A program made the translations under genes and the position numbers. Shown one piece after another: positions 38,912 through 46,939 of a DNA stretch of 64,000 bases. This DNA comes from Pseudomonas asiatica (GTDB taxonomy: Bacteria > Pseudomonadota > Gammaproteobacteria > Pseudomonadales > Pseudomonadaceae). The stretch is taken from positions 1,488,001-1,552,000 of the forward strand of contig NZ_BLJF01000001.1 of NCBI RefSeq assembly GCF_009932335.1. Direction: 5' to 3'. The first letter of the stretch is position 1; every line of letters starts with the position of its first letter. A model generated the notes under the pieces. That model worked only from the letters and a program-made list of their open reading frames with translations, was not told where the DNA came from and ran no database searches.

Positions 38912-39337
38912 ATGCGACCATTCGTCATCAAGCACATCGACCACCTCGTCCTGCGGGTCAGCGACCTGGAGCGCAGTGTCGCCTTCTACACCGAGCTGCT
39001 CGGCTGCACGGTCAGCCGCGTGCGCGACGACCTGGGCATGGTCCACCTGGCCACGGGCACGGCGATGATCGACCTGGTGACCCTGGATGGTCCCCTGGGC
39101 CAGCCAGGTGGTGCGGCGCCGGGGGCCGAGGGGCGCAACCTGCACCATTTCTGCCTGCGCATCGAGCCGTTCGACGAGGCGGCACTTACGACCTACCTGC
39201 AAGCTGCAGGGGTTAAAGTCGAACCTGCCGAAAAACGCTATGGCGCCGAAGGCGAGGGGCTGTCGCTGTACTGCTACGACCCCGATGGCAACCAGGTCGA
39301 GCTGAAAGGGCCGGTACCGGCAACGCAGGCTCCATGA
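38912..39337 (+). CDS. VOC-family (glyoxalase/dioxygenase-like) protein
   Basis: A 141-residue single vicinal-oxygen-chelate protein: IDHLVLRVSDLERSVAFYTELLG at the start (first metal histidine), LHHFCLRIEPF in the middle, and LYCYDPDGNQVELKG at the end (final glutamate). This is the size and pattern of the virulence-factor/glyoxalase-like group acting on small molecules with a divalent metal. Substrate is not predictable. AAGGAG lies upstream of the ATG at 38912. Confidence 0.85.
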   Translation: MRPFVIKHIDHLVLRVSDLERSVAFYTELLGCTVSRVRDDLGMVHLATGTAMIDLVTLDGPLGQPGGAAPGAEGRNLHHFCLRIEPFDEAALTTYLQAAGVKVEPAEKRYGAEGEGLSLYCYDPDGNQVELKGPVPATQAP

Positions 39338-39550
39338 GCAACCTGCACACTCGCGAGAGGTAGGGATCGCGCAAGGTTCAGGTGGATATCCCGGCAAAGC
39401 CTATTATGCTTCATTTACCTTGCTGCGATCCGAGGCGGCCCGCCTCGTCGTGCTTCGCATATCCAAAGCAAGCCCCCCAGGGCCTGGGTGCGACGGTGAA
39501 AAAAATATGAGGTGCTCCCGGCCTGCATGACGACAAGACGGAGGCACCCC

Positions 39551-41227
39551 ATGGCGGTTCTCGACAGCACATCCACGGGCAGCGCGCCCCAACGCGGTAT
39601 CACCCGGGAGGAGCGCAAGGTCATCTTCGCCTCGTCCCTGGGCACGGTATTCGAATGGTACGACTTCTACCTTTACGGCTCTCTGGCGGCGATCATCGCC
39701 AAGCACTTCTTTGCCGGGGTCAATGAAACCACCTCGTTCATCTTCGCCTTGCTGGCCTTTGCCGCCGGCTTTGCCGTGCGGCCATTCGGCGCCATCGTGT
39801 TCGGTCGCCTGGGCGACATGATCGGGCGCAAGTACACCTTCCTCATCACCATCGTCATCATGGGCTTGTCCACCGCTGTGGTGGGCCTGTTGCCCAGCTA
39901 TGCCACGATCGGCGTGGCAGCGCCAATCATCCTCATCAGCCTGCGCCTGCTGCAGGGCCTGGCACTGGGTGGCGAGTACGGCGGTGCGGCCACCTACGTG
40001 GCCGAACATGCACCCAAGGGCCGGCGCGGCTTTTTCACCGCCTGGATCCAGACCACGGCCACCCTGGGGCTGTTCCTCTCGCTGCTGGTGATCATGGCCT
40101 GCCGCACGGCCATGGGTAACGAGGTGTTCGAGGCCTGGGGCTGGCGAGTGCCATTCCTGCTGTCGATACTGCTGCTGGCGATTTCGGTGTACATCCGCAT
40201 GCAACTCAACGAGTCGCCGGTGTTCATGAAGATGAAGGCCGAGGGCAAGGCGTCCAAGGCGCCACTGACCGAATCGTTCGCTCGCTGGGACAACCTCAAG
40301 GTGGTGGTCATGGCGCTGCTCGGTGGCACCGCCGGCCAGGCCGTGGTGTGGTACACCGGGCAGTTCTATGCGCTGTTCTTCCTGTTGCAGATGCTCAAGA
40401 TCGAGCCGCAGACCGCCAACCTGCTGATTGCCGGTTCGCTATTGATCGGCACACCGTTCTTCATCTTCTTCGGCAGCCTGTCCGACCGCATCGGCCGCAA
40501 GAAAATAATCATGGCCGGTTGCATCATCGCCGCGCTGACCTACTTCCCGATCTTCAAGGCACTGACCCAGTACGGCAACCCGGACGTGTTCGTCGCCCAG
40601 GAGCAGAACCCGGTGGTGGTGATGGCAGACCCTGCCCAGTGCGCGTTCCAGTTCGACCCGGTGGGCAAGGCCAAATTCACCAGTTCGTGCGATATCGCCA
40701 AGAGCCTGCTGGCCAAGCGGGCCATCCCCTATACCAACGAAGCGGCAGAACCTGGCAGCGTGGCGCAGATCCGCATTGGTGAACGGGTACTGCCAAGCTT
40801 TGATGGACGCAGCCTGGCGGCAGCGGACTTCAAGGCACAGAGCGATGCCTTTACCGCGACCTTGACCGGGGCGTTGAAGGAAGCCGGCTACCCGGAAAAG
40901 GCCGACCCGGCGAAGATCCACTACCCGATGGTGCTGTTGCTGCTGACCATTCTGGTGATCTACGTGACCATGGTCTACGGGCCGATCGCGGCCTGGCTGG
41001 TGGAGCTGTTCCCGGCACGCATCCGTTACACCTCGATGTCGCTGCCTTACCACATCGGCAACGGCTGGTTCGGCGGCTTCCTGCCGACCGTGGCGTTTGC
41101 CATGGTGGCGGCGACCGGGGATATCTATTACGGCTTGTGGTACCCGATCGTGATTGCAGTGATGACGGCGGTGCTGGGGATCTTCTTCCTGCCGGAGACC
41201 AAGGACCGCGATATCAACCACACTTGA
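39551..41227 (+). CDS. MFS transporter, MHS family, with a large extracytoplasmic loop
   Basis: A 558-residue membrane transporter of the metabolite:H+ symporter family. Signatures include GTVFEWYDFYLYG in helix 1, RPFGAIVFGRLGDMIGRK in loop 2-3 and LALGGEYGGAATYVAEHAP in helix 4-5. Unlike the MHS protein at 5.3 kb, it has a hydrophilic insertion of about 120 residues (roughly 345-465) between predicted helices of the second half, with two cysteines. Close relatives with this insertion are common in Pseudomonas. The substrate is probably a small organic acid but cannot be named. The ATG at 39551 follows GGAGGCACCCC. The leader contains a perfect 8-bp hairpin (CGAGGCGG-C-CCGCCTCG) at 39431-39447. 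Confidence 0.86.
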   Translation: MAVLDSTSTGSAPQRGITREERKVIFASSLGTVFEWYDFYLYGSLAAIIAKHFFAGVNETTSFIFALLAFAAGFAVRPFGAIVFGRLGDMIGRKYTFLITIVIMGLSTAVVGLLPSYATIGVAAPIILISLRLLQGLALGGEYGGAATYVAEHAPKGRRGFFTAWIQTTATLGLFLSLLVIMACRTAMGNEVFEAWGWRVPFLLSILLLAISVYIRMQLNESPVFMKMKAEGKASKAPLTESFARWDNLKVVVMALLGGTAGQAVVWYTGQFYALFFLLQMLKIEPQTANLLIAGSLLIGTPFFIFFGSLSDRIGRKKIIMAGCIIAALTYFPIFKALTQYGNPDVFVAQEQNPVVVMADPAQCAFQFDPVGKAKFTSSCDIAKSLLAKRAIPYTNEAAEPGSVAQIRIGERVLPSFDGRSLAAADFKAQSDAFTATLTGALKEAGYPEKADPAKIHYPMVLLLLTILVIYVTMVYGPIAAWLVELFPARIRYTSMSLPYHIGNGWFGGFLPTVAFAMVAATGDIYYGLWYPIVIAVMTAVLGIFFLPETKDRDINHT

Positions 41228-41239
41228 AGGTGAGGCTGC

Positions 41240-41330
41240 CTGTACCGGCCTTTTCGCGGGCTTGCCCGCTCCCACAGGGATACCACTGCGCCCTGTGGGA
41301 GCGGGCAAGCCCGCGAAGAGGCCGGTACAG
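41240..41330. repeat. REP pair forming a 40-bp near-perfect inverted repeat
   Basis: Arms at 41240-41279 and 41291-41330 are complementary with a single mismatch and an 11-bp loop. It lies between convergent genes and should be a strong bidirectional terminator-like structure. Confidence 0.92.
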
Positions 41331-41338
41331 TCAACCCA

Positions 41339-41908
41339 TCAGTCGAAATAGCCACGCAACCCAAAGGCATACCCGGTATCCACCCCAGCAGCCTCGCCGC
41401 GGCTCCAGCGCTTCTTCAACACGAACTCGAACGCTGGCTCGTACAGCCCGTCCCGCACCAGTGCACCCGCCAGCACCTCCACGTCATACCAGCCATTGTC
41501 CAGCTCGATGATCGGCCGCCCCGGCACCTGGTAACGCGCCATCAGGTCACCCAGTGTCTTGGGCGTGAAGTGCTGCAGGATGCGCCAGGTGTACAGCATC
41601 AGCGCACCGTGCTCGACCTGCAGCACATAGCCATTGCGGCGGTGCTTCAGGCGGCTGCCGGGTTCGCGCAGGGCCGGGGTATGGTTGTCCAGGGTGAACA
41701 GGATGCGGTAGGGCAGGTTATCGACCCCGGCCAGTGGCAGCACGACCCCTTCGCGCACGGCCTGGTCGCCGCTGTCGCCGTGGGTGAAGGCATGGGCAAG
41801 GTCGTCGGGCAATTCATGTTGTTGCTTGAAGCGCTCGAGCAACTGGATATCGCCGAGCAGAAAGTAGTCGACCAGGTCGTTGAGCACTTCGCTGAATTCG
41901 TGGCGCAT
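41339..41908 (-). CDS. Conserved hypothetical protein (189 aa)
   Basis: A 189-residue soluble protein I do not recognise. It starts MRHEFSEVLNDLVDYFLLGD, has no signal peptide or membrane segment, and its middle contains well-formed strands (NGYVLQVEHGALMLYTWRIL) and a Trp/Tyr-rich acidic stretch (PIIELDNGWYDVEVLAGALV). Such an alternation looks like a compact alpha/beta ligand-binding fold, but no catalytic motif is evident. It is divergent from the seven-gene cluster, and its start is 46 bp from the hexamer repeat at 41954, so it may share that control. Confidence 0.7.
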   Translation of the reverse strand: MRHEFSEVLNDLVDYFLLGDIQLLERFKQQHELPDDLAHAFTHGDSGDQAVREGVVLPLAGVDNLPYRILFTLDNHTPALREPGSRLKHRRNGYVLQVEHGALMLYTWRILQHFTPKTLGDLMARYQVPGRPIIELDNGWYDVEVLAGALVRDGLYEPAFEFVLKKRWSRGEAAGVDTGYAFGLRGYFD

Positions 41909-41953
41909 CTGTTTTCCTTGTTGGTGCGCGTGAGGGCAATGGCAAATGTAGCA

Positions 41954-41975
41954 CTTCAGATTGGCTTCAGATTGC
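41954..41975. promoter_or_regulatory. Direct-repeat OmpR-family (PmrA/QseB-type) binding site
   Basis: Two identical half-sites CTTCAG-ATTG, start to start 11 bp apart, give CTTCAG-N5-CTTCAG, the spacing typical of PmrA/QseB-type response regulators (CTTAAT-N5-CTTAAT in other bacteria). A candidate -10 (GATACT, 41981-41986) lies ten bases downstream, so the repeat would overlap the -35 position, as in activator-dependent promoters. The cluster it precedes ends with an OmpR/QseB-type regulator and a QseC-like kinase, which suggests autoregulation. Confidence 0.6.
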
Positions 41976-42019
41976 CCCCTGATACTGCCCCCAACACCTG
42001 ACTTGAAAGGGGGACCGCC

Positions 42020-42697
42020 ATGACTCAGGCAGACAGCGCCAGCCTGTTTCCACTGGCTATCGGCAGCCACGGCGAGCGCCTTGCCCGCATGACGCTGAAA
42101 CGCTCGGGGGAGCCCGGGCGCGACGAGCTGGAACAGTTCATTCACGCCCGCTTTGCCTGCGCGCACCACGCCGACGTGCAGCACTACCTGCCCGAACTGC
42201 TCGGCCTGCATGACAGCCACGGGCGCCTGATGGCCGCCGCCGGCATACGCCTGGCCAGCAGTGGGCCGACCTTCCTCGAGCGTTATCTGGATGAGCCGCT
42301 GGAAGCGGCCGTGACCCGGCTGTCTGGCAGCTCGGTGAGCCGTGCACAGCTGGTCGAAGTGGGCAACCTGGCCGCGCTCAGCGCCGGCAGCGCGCGGATC
42401 ATGATCATTGCCGTGACCTGGTTGCTGGCTGCCCGCGGTTTGCAGTGGGTGGCCTTCACCGGTGCCGCGACCCTGGTCAACAGCTTTCATCGCCTGGGCC
42501 TGGTGCCGACGGCGCTGGCCGTGGCCGACCCTGGCCGGCTGAACGGCGATGCCGACAGTTGGGGCAGTTACTACGCACAGCACCCGCAAGTGTTCGTCGG
42601 CAACATCGGCTACGGCCATGCAGCCCTGGCCCGCGGCGGCGTTTTCGAGCGGCTGGGCTTGCCCGCGAGCGTGCAGGAGGCCGGCCATGCCGCGTGA
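42020..42697 (+). CDS. Thermostable-hemolysin (T_hemolysin) family protein, probable acyltransferase fold
   Basis: A 225-residue protein with the T_hemolysin family pattern: FIHARFACAHHADVQHYLPELLGL, then AAGIRLASSGPTFLERYLDEPLE, then VEVGNLAALSAGSAR and a C-terminal FTGAATLVNSFHRLGL. There is no signal peptide. The name comes from a Vibrio protein, but from memory the domain belongs to the acetyltransferase/autoinducer-synthase-like clan. A cytoplasmic acyl transfer role fits better with the acyl ligase that overlaps its 3' end by 11 bp. It is the first gene of a seven-gene cluster, with a strong site (AAAGGGGGA) and the OmpR-type repeat upstream. Confidence 0.82.
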   Translation: MTQADSASLFPLAIGSHGERLARMTLKRSGEPGRDELEQFIHARFACAHHADVQHYLPELLGLHDSHGRLMAAAGIRLASSGPTFLERYLDEPLEAAVTRLSGSSVSRAQLVEVGNLAALSAGSARIMIIAVTWLLAARGLQWVAFTGAATLVNSFHRLGLVPTALAVADPGRLNGDADSWGSYYAQHPQVFVGNIGYGHAALARGGVFERLGLPASVQEAGHAA

Positions 42698-44147
42698 ATG
42701 CCAGCTGTTCAGGGAAGTGTTGCAACTGCATGCCCGCCACCGAGGGGCGCAACCGGCGTTGCTGGGCCTTGGCGGGCCGTTCACCTATCAACAATTGCTG
42801 GACGAGGTCGAGCAACGCCAGGCCTGGCTGAGCGCGCAGCCACCGGGCACTTTCGCTCTGGCCCTGGAGAACGGTCCCGAGGCGCTGTTCTGGGACCTGG
42901 CGGCGCTGTTCGCGGCGCGCCCCATCGTTATTCTGCCGGCGTTCTTCAGCAGCGCCCAGCGCCGCCACTGCCTGGCACAGAGCGGGGCTGTGCTGGCGCT
43001 GGCCGACGAGGCCTTCGCTGACGACTTGCACGCCAGCGGCTTCTCTGCCGGTGAGCGCTTCTGGAGCCGGCAGCCGCCAGCGGCCGCACCCTTGCCACCG
43101 GGTACCGCGAAGATTACCTACACCTCCGGCAGTACCGGTGCACCCAAGGGCGTATGCCTGAGCGCCGAGGCCATGCTGCGGGTAGCGCATGAGCTGGAGG
43201 CTGCCAGCCGGCCCACGGCGCCAGGCAAGTACCTGGCGGTATTGCCTCTGGCGGTGCTGCTGGAAAACCTGGGCCTGTACGCGGCCCTGCTGGCCGGGGC
43301 GAGCATTGCCCTGTATCCGCAGGCGCAACTGGGTTTTCGCGGTGCCAGTCAGGTCGACTTCAAGCAATTGCTGGGCGCCATCGCCTTGAGTGGTGCCGAA
43401 AGCCTGATCCTGGTGCCGCAACTGCTGCTTGGGCTGGTCACTGCCATCGAGCGCGGCCTGATGCGGGTCGGCCCGTTGCGCTTCGTGGCGGTGGGCGGCG
43501 CGCGGGTGGCGCCGAGCCTGCTGGCCCGGGCCCAGGCCATCGGGCTACCGGTGTTCGAGGGCTATGGCTTGTCCGAATGCGCTTCGGTGGTATGCCTCAA
43601 CCGCCCCGGGGCGCATCGTGCGGGCAGTGTCGGGCGGCCGCTGCCGCATGTGCAGGTGCGCATTGCCGAAGATGGCGAAGTGCAGGTGGCCGGTTCGGCG
43701 TTGCTCGGCTACCTGGGCGAACCACCCTTCAGCGAGCCGTGGTTGTCGACCGGTGACCTGGGCCACTTCGACAGCGACGGCTTCCTGTACCTGGCCGGGC
43801 GCAAGAAGCACCAGTACAGCACCAGCTTCGGGCGCAACGTCAACCCCGAATGGGTCGAGGCCGAACTGACCCAGGGCGGGGTGATCGCCCAGGCGTTCGT
43901 CCACGGCGAAGGCCTGGCATACAACCTGGCGTTGATCTGGCCGCTGGACCCGCAGGCTGACGACCACACCCTGGAACAGGCCATCCGCCAGGCCAATGCC
44001 GGCCTGCCGGACTATGCCCGGGTGCATGCCTGGCGGCGTCTGCCCGAACCTTTGAGTGCCGCCGGGCAAACCCTGACCGCCAACGGCCGGCCACGCCGCG
44101 AACAGATCCTGCGGTGTTACCAGTCCCTGTTATCCGACCTTCAATGA
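42687..44147 (+). CDS. AMP-dependent acyl ligase/synthetase
   Basis: A 486-residue adenylate-forming enzyme. Core motifs are present: A3 ITYTSGSTGAPKG, A5 FEGYGLSECASVV, A7 WLSTGDLG and the A8 hinge LAGRKKHQYSTSFGRNVNPEWVE. The C-terminal A10 region reads LTANGRPRREQ, where an adenylation lysine is usual (GKxxR), so this position appears to be arginine. The N-terminal domain is short. It should activate a carboxylic acid, probably a fatty acid, as acyl-AMP and pass it to CoA or another acceptor. The start ATG at 42687 overlaps the upstream gene. It is followed 15 bp later by the diiron-oxidase-like gene, suggesting consecutive use of one acyl substrate. Confidence 0.85.
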   Translation: MPRECQLFREVLQLHARHRGAQPALLGLGGPFTYQQLLDEVEQRQAWLSAQPPGTFALALENGPEALFWDLAALFAARPIVILPAFFSSAQRRHCLAQSGAVLALADEAFADDLHASGFSAGERFWSRQPPAAAPLPPGTAKITYTSGSTGAPKGVCLSAEAMLRVAHELEAASRPTAPGKYLAVLPLAVLLENLGLYAALLAGASIALYPQAQLGFRGASQVDFKQLLGAIALSGAESLILVPQLLLGLVTAIERGLMRVGPLRFVAVGGARVAPSLLARAQAIGLPVFEGYGLSECASVVCLNRPGAHRAGSVGRPLPHVQVRIAEDGEVQVAGSALLGYLGEPPFSEPWLSTGDLGHFDSDGFLYLAGRKKHQYSTSFGRNVNPEWVEAELTQGGVIAQAFVHGEGLAYNLALIWPLDPQADDHTLEQAIRQANAGLPDYARVHAWRRLPEPLSAAGQTLTANGRPRREQILRCYQSLLSDLQ

Positions 44148-44162
44148 TCTACGAGGTTTGCC

Positions 44163-44843
44163 ATGCTTTTCTTCGACATGCTGCAGCAGGAAACCGCCGA
44201 CGAGCGTACGGCATTGTTCAGTGTCCCGGTCATCCGCGACGCGCTGGCCGGCAAGGCCAGCCTCGAGGCCTATGTGGCCTTTCTCACCCAGGCCTACCAC
44301 CACGTGCGGCACACCGTGCCATTGATGATGGCCTGCGGGGCCCGTTTGCCGGCGCGGCTGGAGTGGCTGCGCGGCGCAGTGTGCGAGTACATCGACGAGG
44401 AGTACGGCCATGAGCGCTGGATTCTCGATGACATCGCCGCCTGCGGTGGCGACCCGCACCAGGTGGCCGGCGGCCGGCCGGCATTGCCCATCGAGCTGAT
44501 GGTGGCATTTCTCTACGACCAGATTGCCCGTGGCAACCCGGTCGGGCTGTTCGGTATGGTCAACGTGCTCGAAGGCACCAGCATTGCCCTCGCCACCCAG
44601 GCAGCCGGTACCCTGCAGAGCAGCCTCGGCCTGCCGGACAAGGCGTTCAGCTACCTGAGTTCCCACGGCGCCCTGGACCAGGACCACATGGCCACCTACC
44701 GTGGCCTGATGAACCGTCTGGACCAGCCCGAAGACCAGCAGGCGGTAATCCACGCTGCCAAAGTGGTGTATCGCCTGTATACCGCCATGTTCGAAGGGCT
44801 GCCGCGTACCGGGCAGCAGGAGGTAAAGCATGCGCTTGCCTGA
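44163..44843 (+). CDS. Haem-oxygenase-like diiron oxidase (HDO, UndA/TenA-like)
   Basis: A 226-residue all-helical protein of the TenA/HDO superfamily. Candidate metal ligands follow the HDO scheme: E80 and H83 in DEEYGHE, E137 in NVLEGTS, and H168, D172, H175 arranged as HxxxDxxH (SSHGALDQDH). TenA thiaminases lack this metal set, so an iron oxidase is more likely. Characterised HDOs act on fatty acids (UndA, making 1-undecene), amino acids and amine-derived groups. Next to an acyl ligase and an SDR, an oxidation or chain-cleavage step on an acyl substrate is plausible but inferred. The downstream SDR starts 14 bp before its stop. Confidence 0.78.
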   Translation: MLFFDMLQQETADERTALFSVPVIRDALAGKASLEAYVAFLTQAYHHVRHTVPLMMACGARLPARLEWLRGAVCEYIDEEYGHERWILDDIAACGGDPHQVAGGRPALPIELMVAFLYDQIARGNPVGLFGMVNVLEGTSIALATQAAGTLQSSLGLPDKAFSYLSSHGALDQDHMATYRGLMNRLDQPEDQQAVIHAAKVVYRLYTAMFEGLPRTGQQEVKHALA

Positions 44844-45636
44844 TTGCGTGGCGGTGCTCACCGGTGCCAGCGGTGGCATCGGCCTGGAGTTGGCGGCCCA
44901 GCTATGCAGTGCCGGTGCTCGCGTACTGGCGGTCAGCCGGCAGCAGGGCAAGCTGACCGAACTGATGGCGCGCTACCCCGGGCAATTGCGCTGGCAGCAG
45001 GCCGACCTGCGCTGCGCCGAAGGCCGCCGTGACGTGCTGGAGGCAGCGCGGGCGATGGGTAGTTGCAACCTGTTGATCAACGCCGCCGGGGTCAACCGCT
45101 TCGCCTTGCTCGAACAGATGGACGAGGCCGCCCTCGACGAGTTGTTCGACCTCAACATCAAGGCCGCCGTGCAGCTCACCCGCCTGTGCCTGCCGCTACT
45201 GCGCGCCCAGCCCAGTGCGCTGGTGGTGAACGTGGGGTCGATCTATGGCTCCATCGGCTACCCAGGCTATGCCACCTACTGCGCCAGCAAGTTTGCCTTG
45301 CGCGGGTTCTCCGAGGCATTGCGCCGCGAGCTTGCCGACACCTCGGTGAACGTGTTGTATGCCGCACCGCGCACTACCCGCACGACGATGAACAGTAGCG
45401 CCGCGCAGGCGCTGAACCAGGCGTTGAAGGTAGGCGTCGATGACCCGCAGGATGTCGCCCGGGCAGTGCTCGACGCGGTACAGGCCGAGCGCAGCGAACT
45501 GTACCTGGGTTGGCCGGAGAAACTCTTCGTGCGCCTTAACGGCATGCTGCCAGGCGTGGTCGACCGCGCCCTGCGCAAGCAATTGCCGCTGATCCGTCGC
45601 TACAGCAACTGGCACAGCAAGGAGTCGAGCAAATGA
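44830..45636 (+). CDS. Short-chain dehydrogenase/reductase
   Basis: A 268-residue classical SDR. TGASGGIG at residues 11-18 binds the nucleotide, NAAG (INAAGVN) stabilises the fold, and the catalytic YxxxK is Y150/K154 (YCASK) with the serine in VNVGSIYGS. The hydrophobic C-terminal end (LFVRLNGMLPGVVDRAL) resembles membrane-associated SDRs that act on acyl chains. It would reduce a ketone or oxidise an alcohol in the cytoplasm with NAD(P)H. It overlaps its neighbours by 14 bp upstream and by 4 bp (ATGA) downstream. Confidence 0.88.
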   Translation: MRLPDCVAVLTGASGGIGLELAAQLCSAGARVLAVSRQQGKLTELMARYPGQLRWQQADLRCAEGRRDVLEAARAMGSCNLLINAAGVNRFALLEQMDEAALDELFDLNIKAAVQLTRLCLPLLRAQPSALVVNVGSIYGSIGYPGYATYCASKFALRGFSEALRRELADTSVNVLYAAPRTTRTTMNSSAAQALNQALKVGVDDPQDVARAVLDAVQAERSELYLGWPEKLFVRLNGMLPGVVDRALRKQLPLIRRYSNWHSKESSK

Positions 45637-46274
45637 AACGTCTGATACTGGCCAGCCTGCTGGCCATCGCCCCGTTCACCTGGGCCCTCGACCAGACCGG
45701 TACCCAGCAACTCAACGCCATCCAGCAGCGCTGGGCGGTGGTTCGCTATAACCTGCCCGAAGCCCAGCGTGCCGGGGCATTCGAGGCCCTGGCGGCACAG
45801 TCGGCGGCGTTGGTGCGCCAGCATCCGGGCTCGGCCGAGCCGCTGATCTGGGACGGCATCGTCAACAGCAGCTGGGCCGGCGCCACCGGTGGGCTGGGCG
45901 CGTTGGGCAAGGTCAAGGCCGCCCGCGCCAGCCTGGAAAAGGCCCTGGCCATGGACCCCAAGGCGCTGCAAGGCTCGGCCTACACCAGCCTGGGCGCGCT
46001 GTACGACCAGGTGCCCGGCTGGCCATTGAGCTTCGGCGACCAGGCCAAGGCCGAGGCCATGCTGCGCCAGGCGCTGGCGATCAACCCCGACGGTATCGAC
46101 AGCAACTATTTCTGGGCCGACCACCTGTACCGGCAGAACCGCTATGACGAAGCCCGCGCCGCCCTGCAAAAGGCGTTGCAGGCACCGCCCCGGCCCGGGA
46201 GAGAGTTGGCCGACCAGGGCCGGCGTGGTGAAATCGATGCTTTACTCAAAGCGATCAAGGACAAACAGGATTAA
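45633..46274 (+). CDS. Exported TPR-like protein of unknown function
   Basis: A 213-residue protein with a Sec signal peptide (MKRLILASLLAIAPFTWALD). After residue 75 it has helical repeats of TPR type: VKAARASLEKALAMDPKALQGSAYTSLGALY, AKAEAMLRQALAINPDGIDSNYFWADHLY and YDEARAALQKALQAPP. No enzymatic motif is seen. A periplasmic scaffold or sensing role is possible, since the sensor kinase of the same cluster has a periplasmic domain, but nothing proves it. It starts inside the SDR gene (ATGA) and ends two bases before the response regulator. Confidence 0.8.
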   Translation: MKRLILASLLAIAPFTWALDQTGTQQLNAIQQRWAVVRYNLPEAQRAGAFEALAAQSAALVRQHPGSAEPLIWDGIVNSSWAGATGGLGALGKVKAARASLEKALAMDPKALQGSAYTSLGALYDQVPGWPLSFGDQAKAEAMLRQALAINPDGIDSNYFWADHLYRQNRYDEARAALQKALQAPPRPGRELADQGRRGEIDALLKAIKDKQD

Positions 46275-46276
46275 GC

Positions 46277-46939
46277 ATGCGCCTGCTGCTGGTAGAAGAT
46301 GACGTCGCGTTGGGGGAGGGGATTTGTGACGGCATGCGCCGCGAGGGCTATACCCTCGACTGGTTGCAGGATGGCGCCAGTGCCTTGCATGCCCTGTGCC
46401 ACGAAGAGTTCGACCTGGCCATCCTCGACCTGGGCTTGCCGCGCCTGGATGGCATCGAGTTGCTGCGGCGCCTGCGTGCGGCCGGGAAGAGCCTGCCAGT
46501 GCTGGTGCTGACCGCCCGCGACGCCACCGATGACCGCATTGCCGGGCTGGATGCCGGCGCCGACGACTACCTGGTCAAACCCTTCGACCTCAACGAACTC
46601 AAGGCCCGCTTGCGGGCCTTGCTGCGGCGCAGTAGTGGCCGCGCCCGCGTGCTGATAGAGCATGCCGGGGTATGCCTGGATCCGGTCAGCCAGCAGGTGC
46701 ACTACCTGGGCCAGCCGGTGGTACTCACGCCCAAGGAATACCTGCTGCTGCACGAGCTGCTGGCCCAGCCGGGCAAGGTGTTCACCCGCGAACGCTTGAC
46801 CCAGTTGCTGTATGGCTGGGATGAAGAGCCGGAGAGCAACACCCTGGAAGTGAACATCTACCACCTGCGCAAGAAGCTGTTCAACGGCCTGATCCGCACC
46901 GTGCGCGGGATCGGCTACCTGGTGGAACGCAAGTCATGA
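46277..46939 (+). CDS. OmpR-family response regulator (QseB/PmrA-like)
   Basis: A 220-residue regulator. The receiver domain (1-115) has the acidic pocket E7-D8-D9, the phosphoacceptor D51 (LAILDLGLPRLDG) and the lysine in LVKPFDLNEL. The winged-helix domain (about 125-217) reads YLLLHELLAQPGKVFTRERLTQLLYGW and ends NTLEVNIYHLRKKL. It is most like QseB/PmrA-type regulators, whose sites are direct hexamer repeats with an 11-bp period, as found 5' of the cluster at 41954. It overlaps the kinase gene by 4 bp. Confidence 0.93.
   Translation: MRLLLVEDDVALGEGICDGMRREGYTLDWLQDGASALHALCHEEFDLAILDLGLPRLDGIELLRRLRAAGKSLPVLVLTARDATDDRIAGLDAGADDYLVKPFDLNELKARLRALLRRSSGRARVLIEHAGVCLDPVSQQVHYLGQPVVLTPKEYLLLHELLAQPGKVFTRERLTQLLYGWDEEPESNTLEVNIYHLRKKLFNGLIRTVRGIGYLVERKS

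Noticed and set aside
42020..42697. Cytolytic haemolysin function
   Set aside because: The family name is historical; no signal peptide or membrane-active segment is seen and the context is enzymatic.
44163..44843. TenA thiaminase
   Set aside because: The HxxxDxxH plus glutamate ligand pattern fits an HDO metal enzyme, and no thiamine genes are adjacent.
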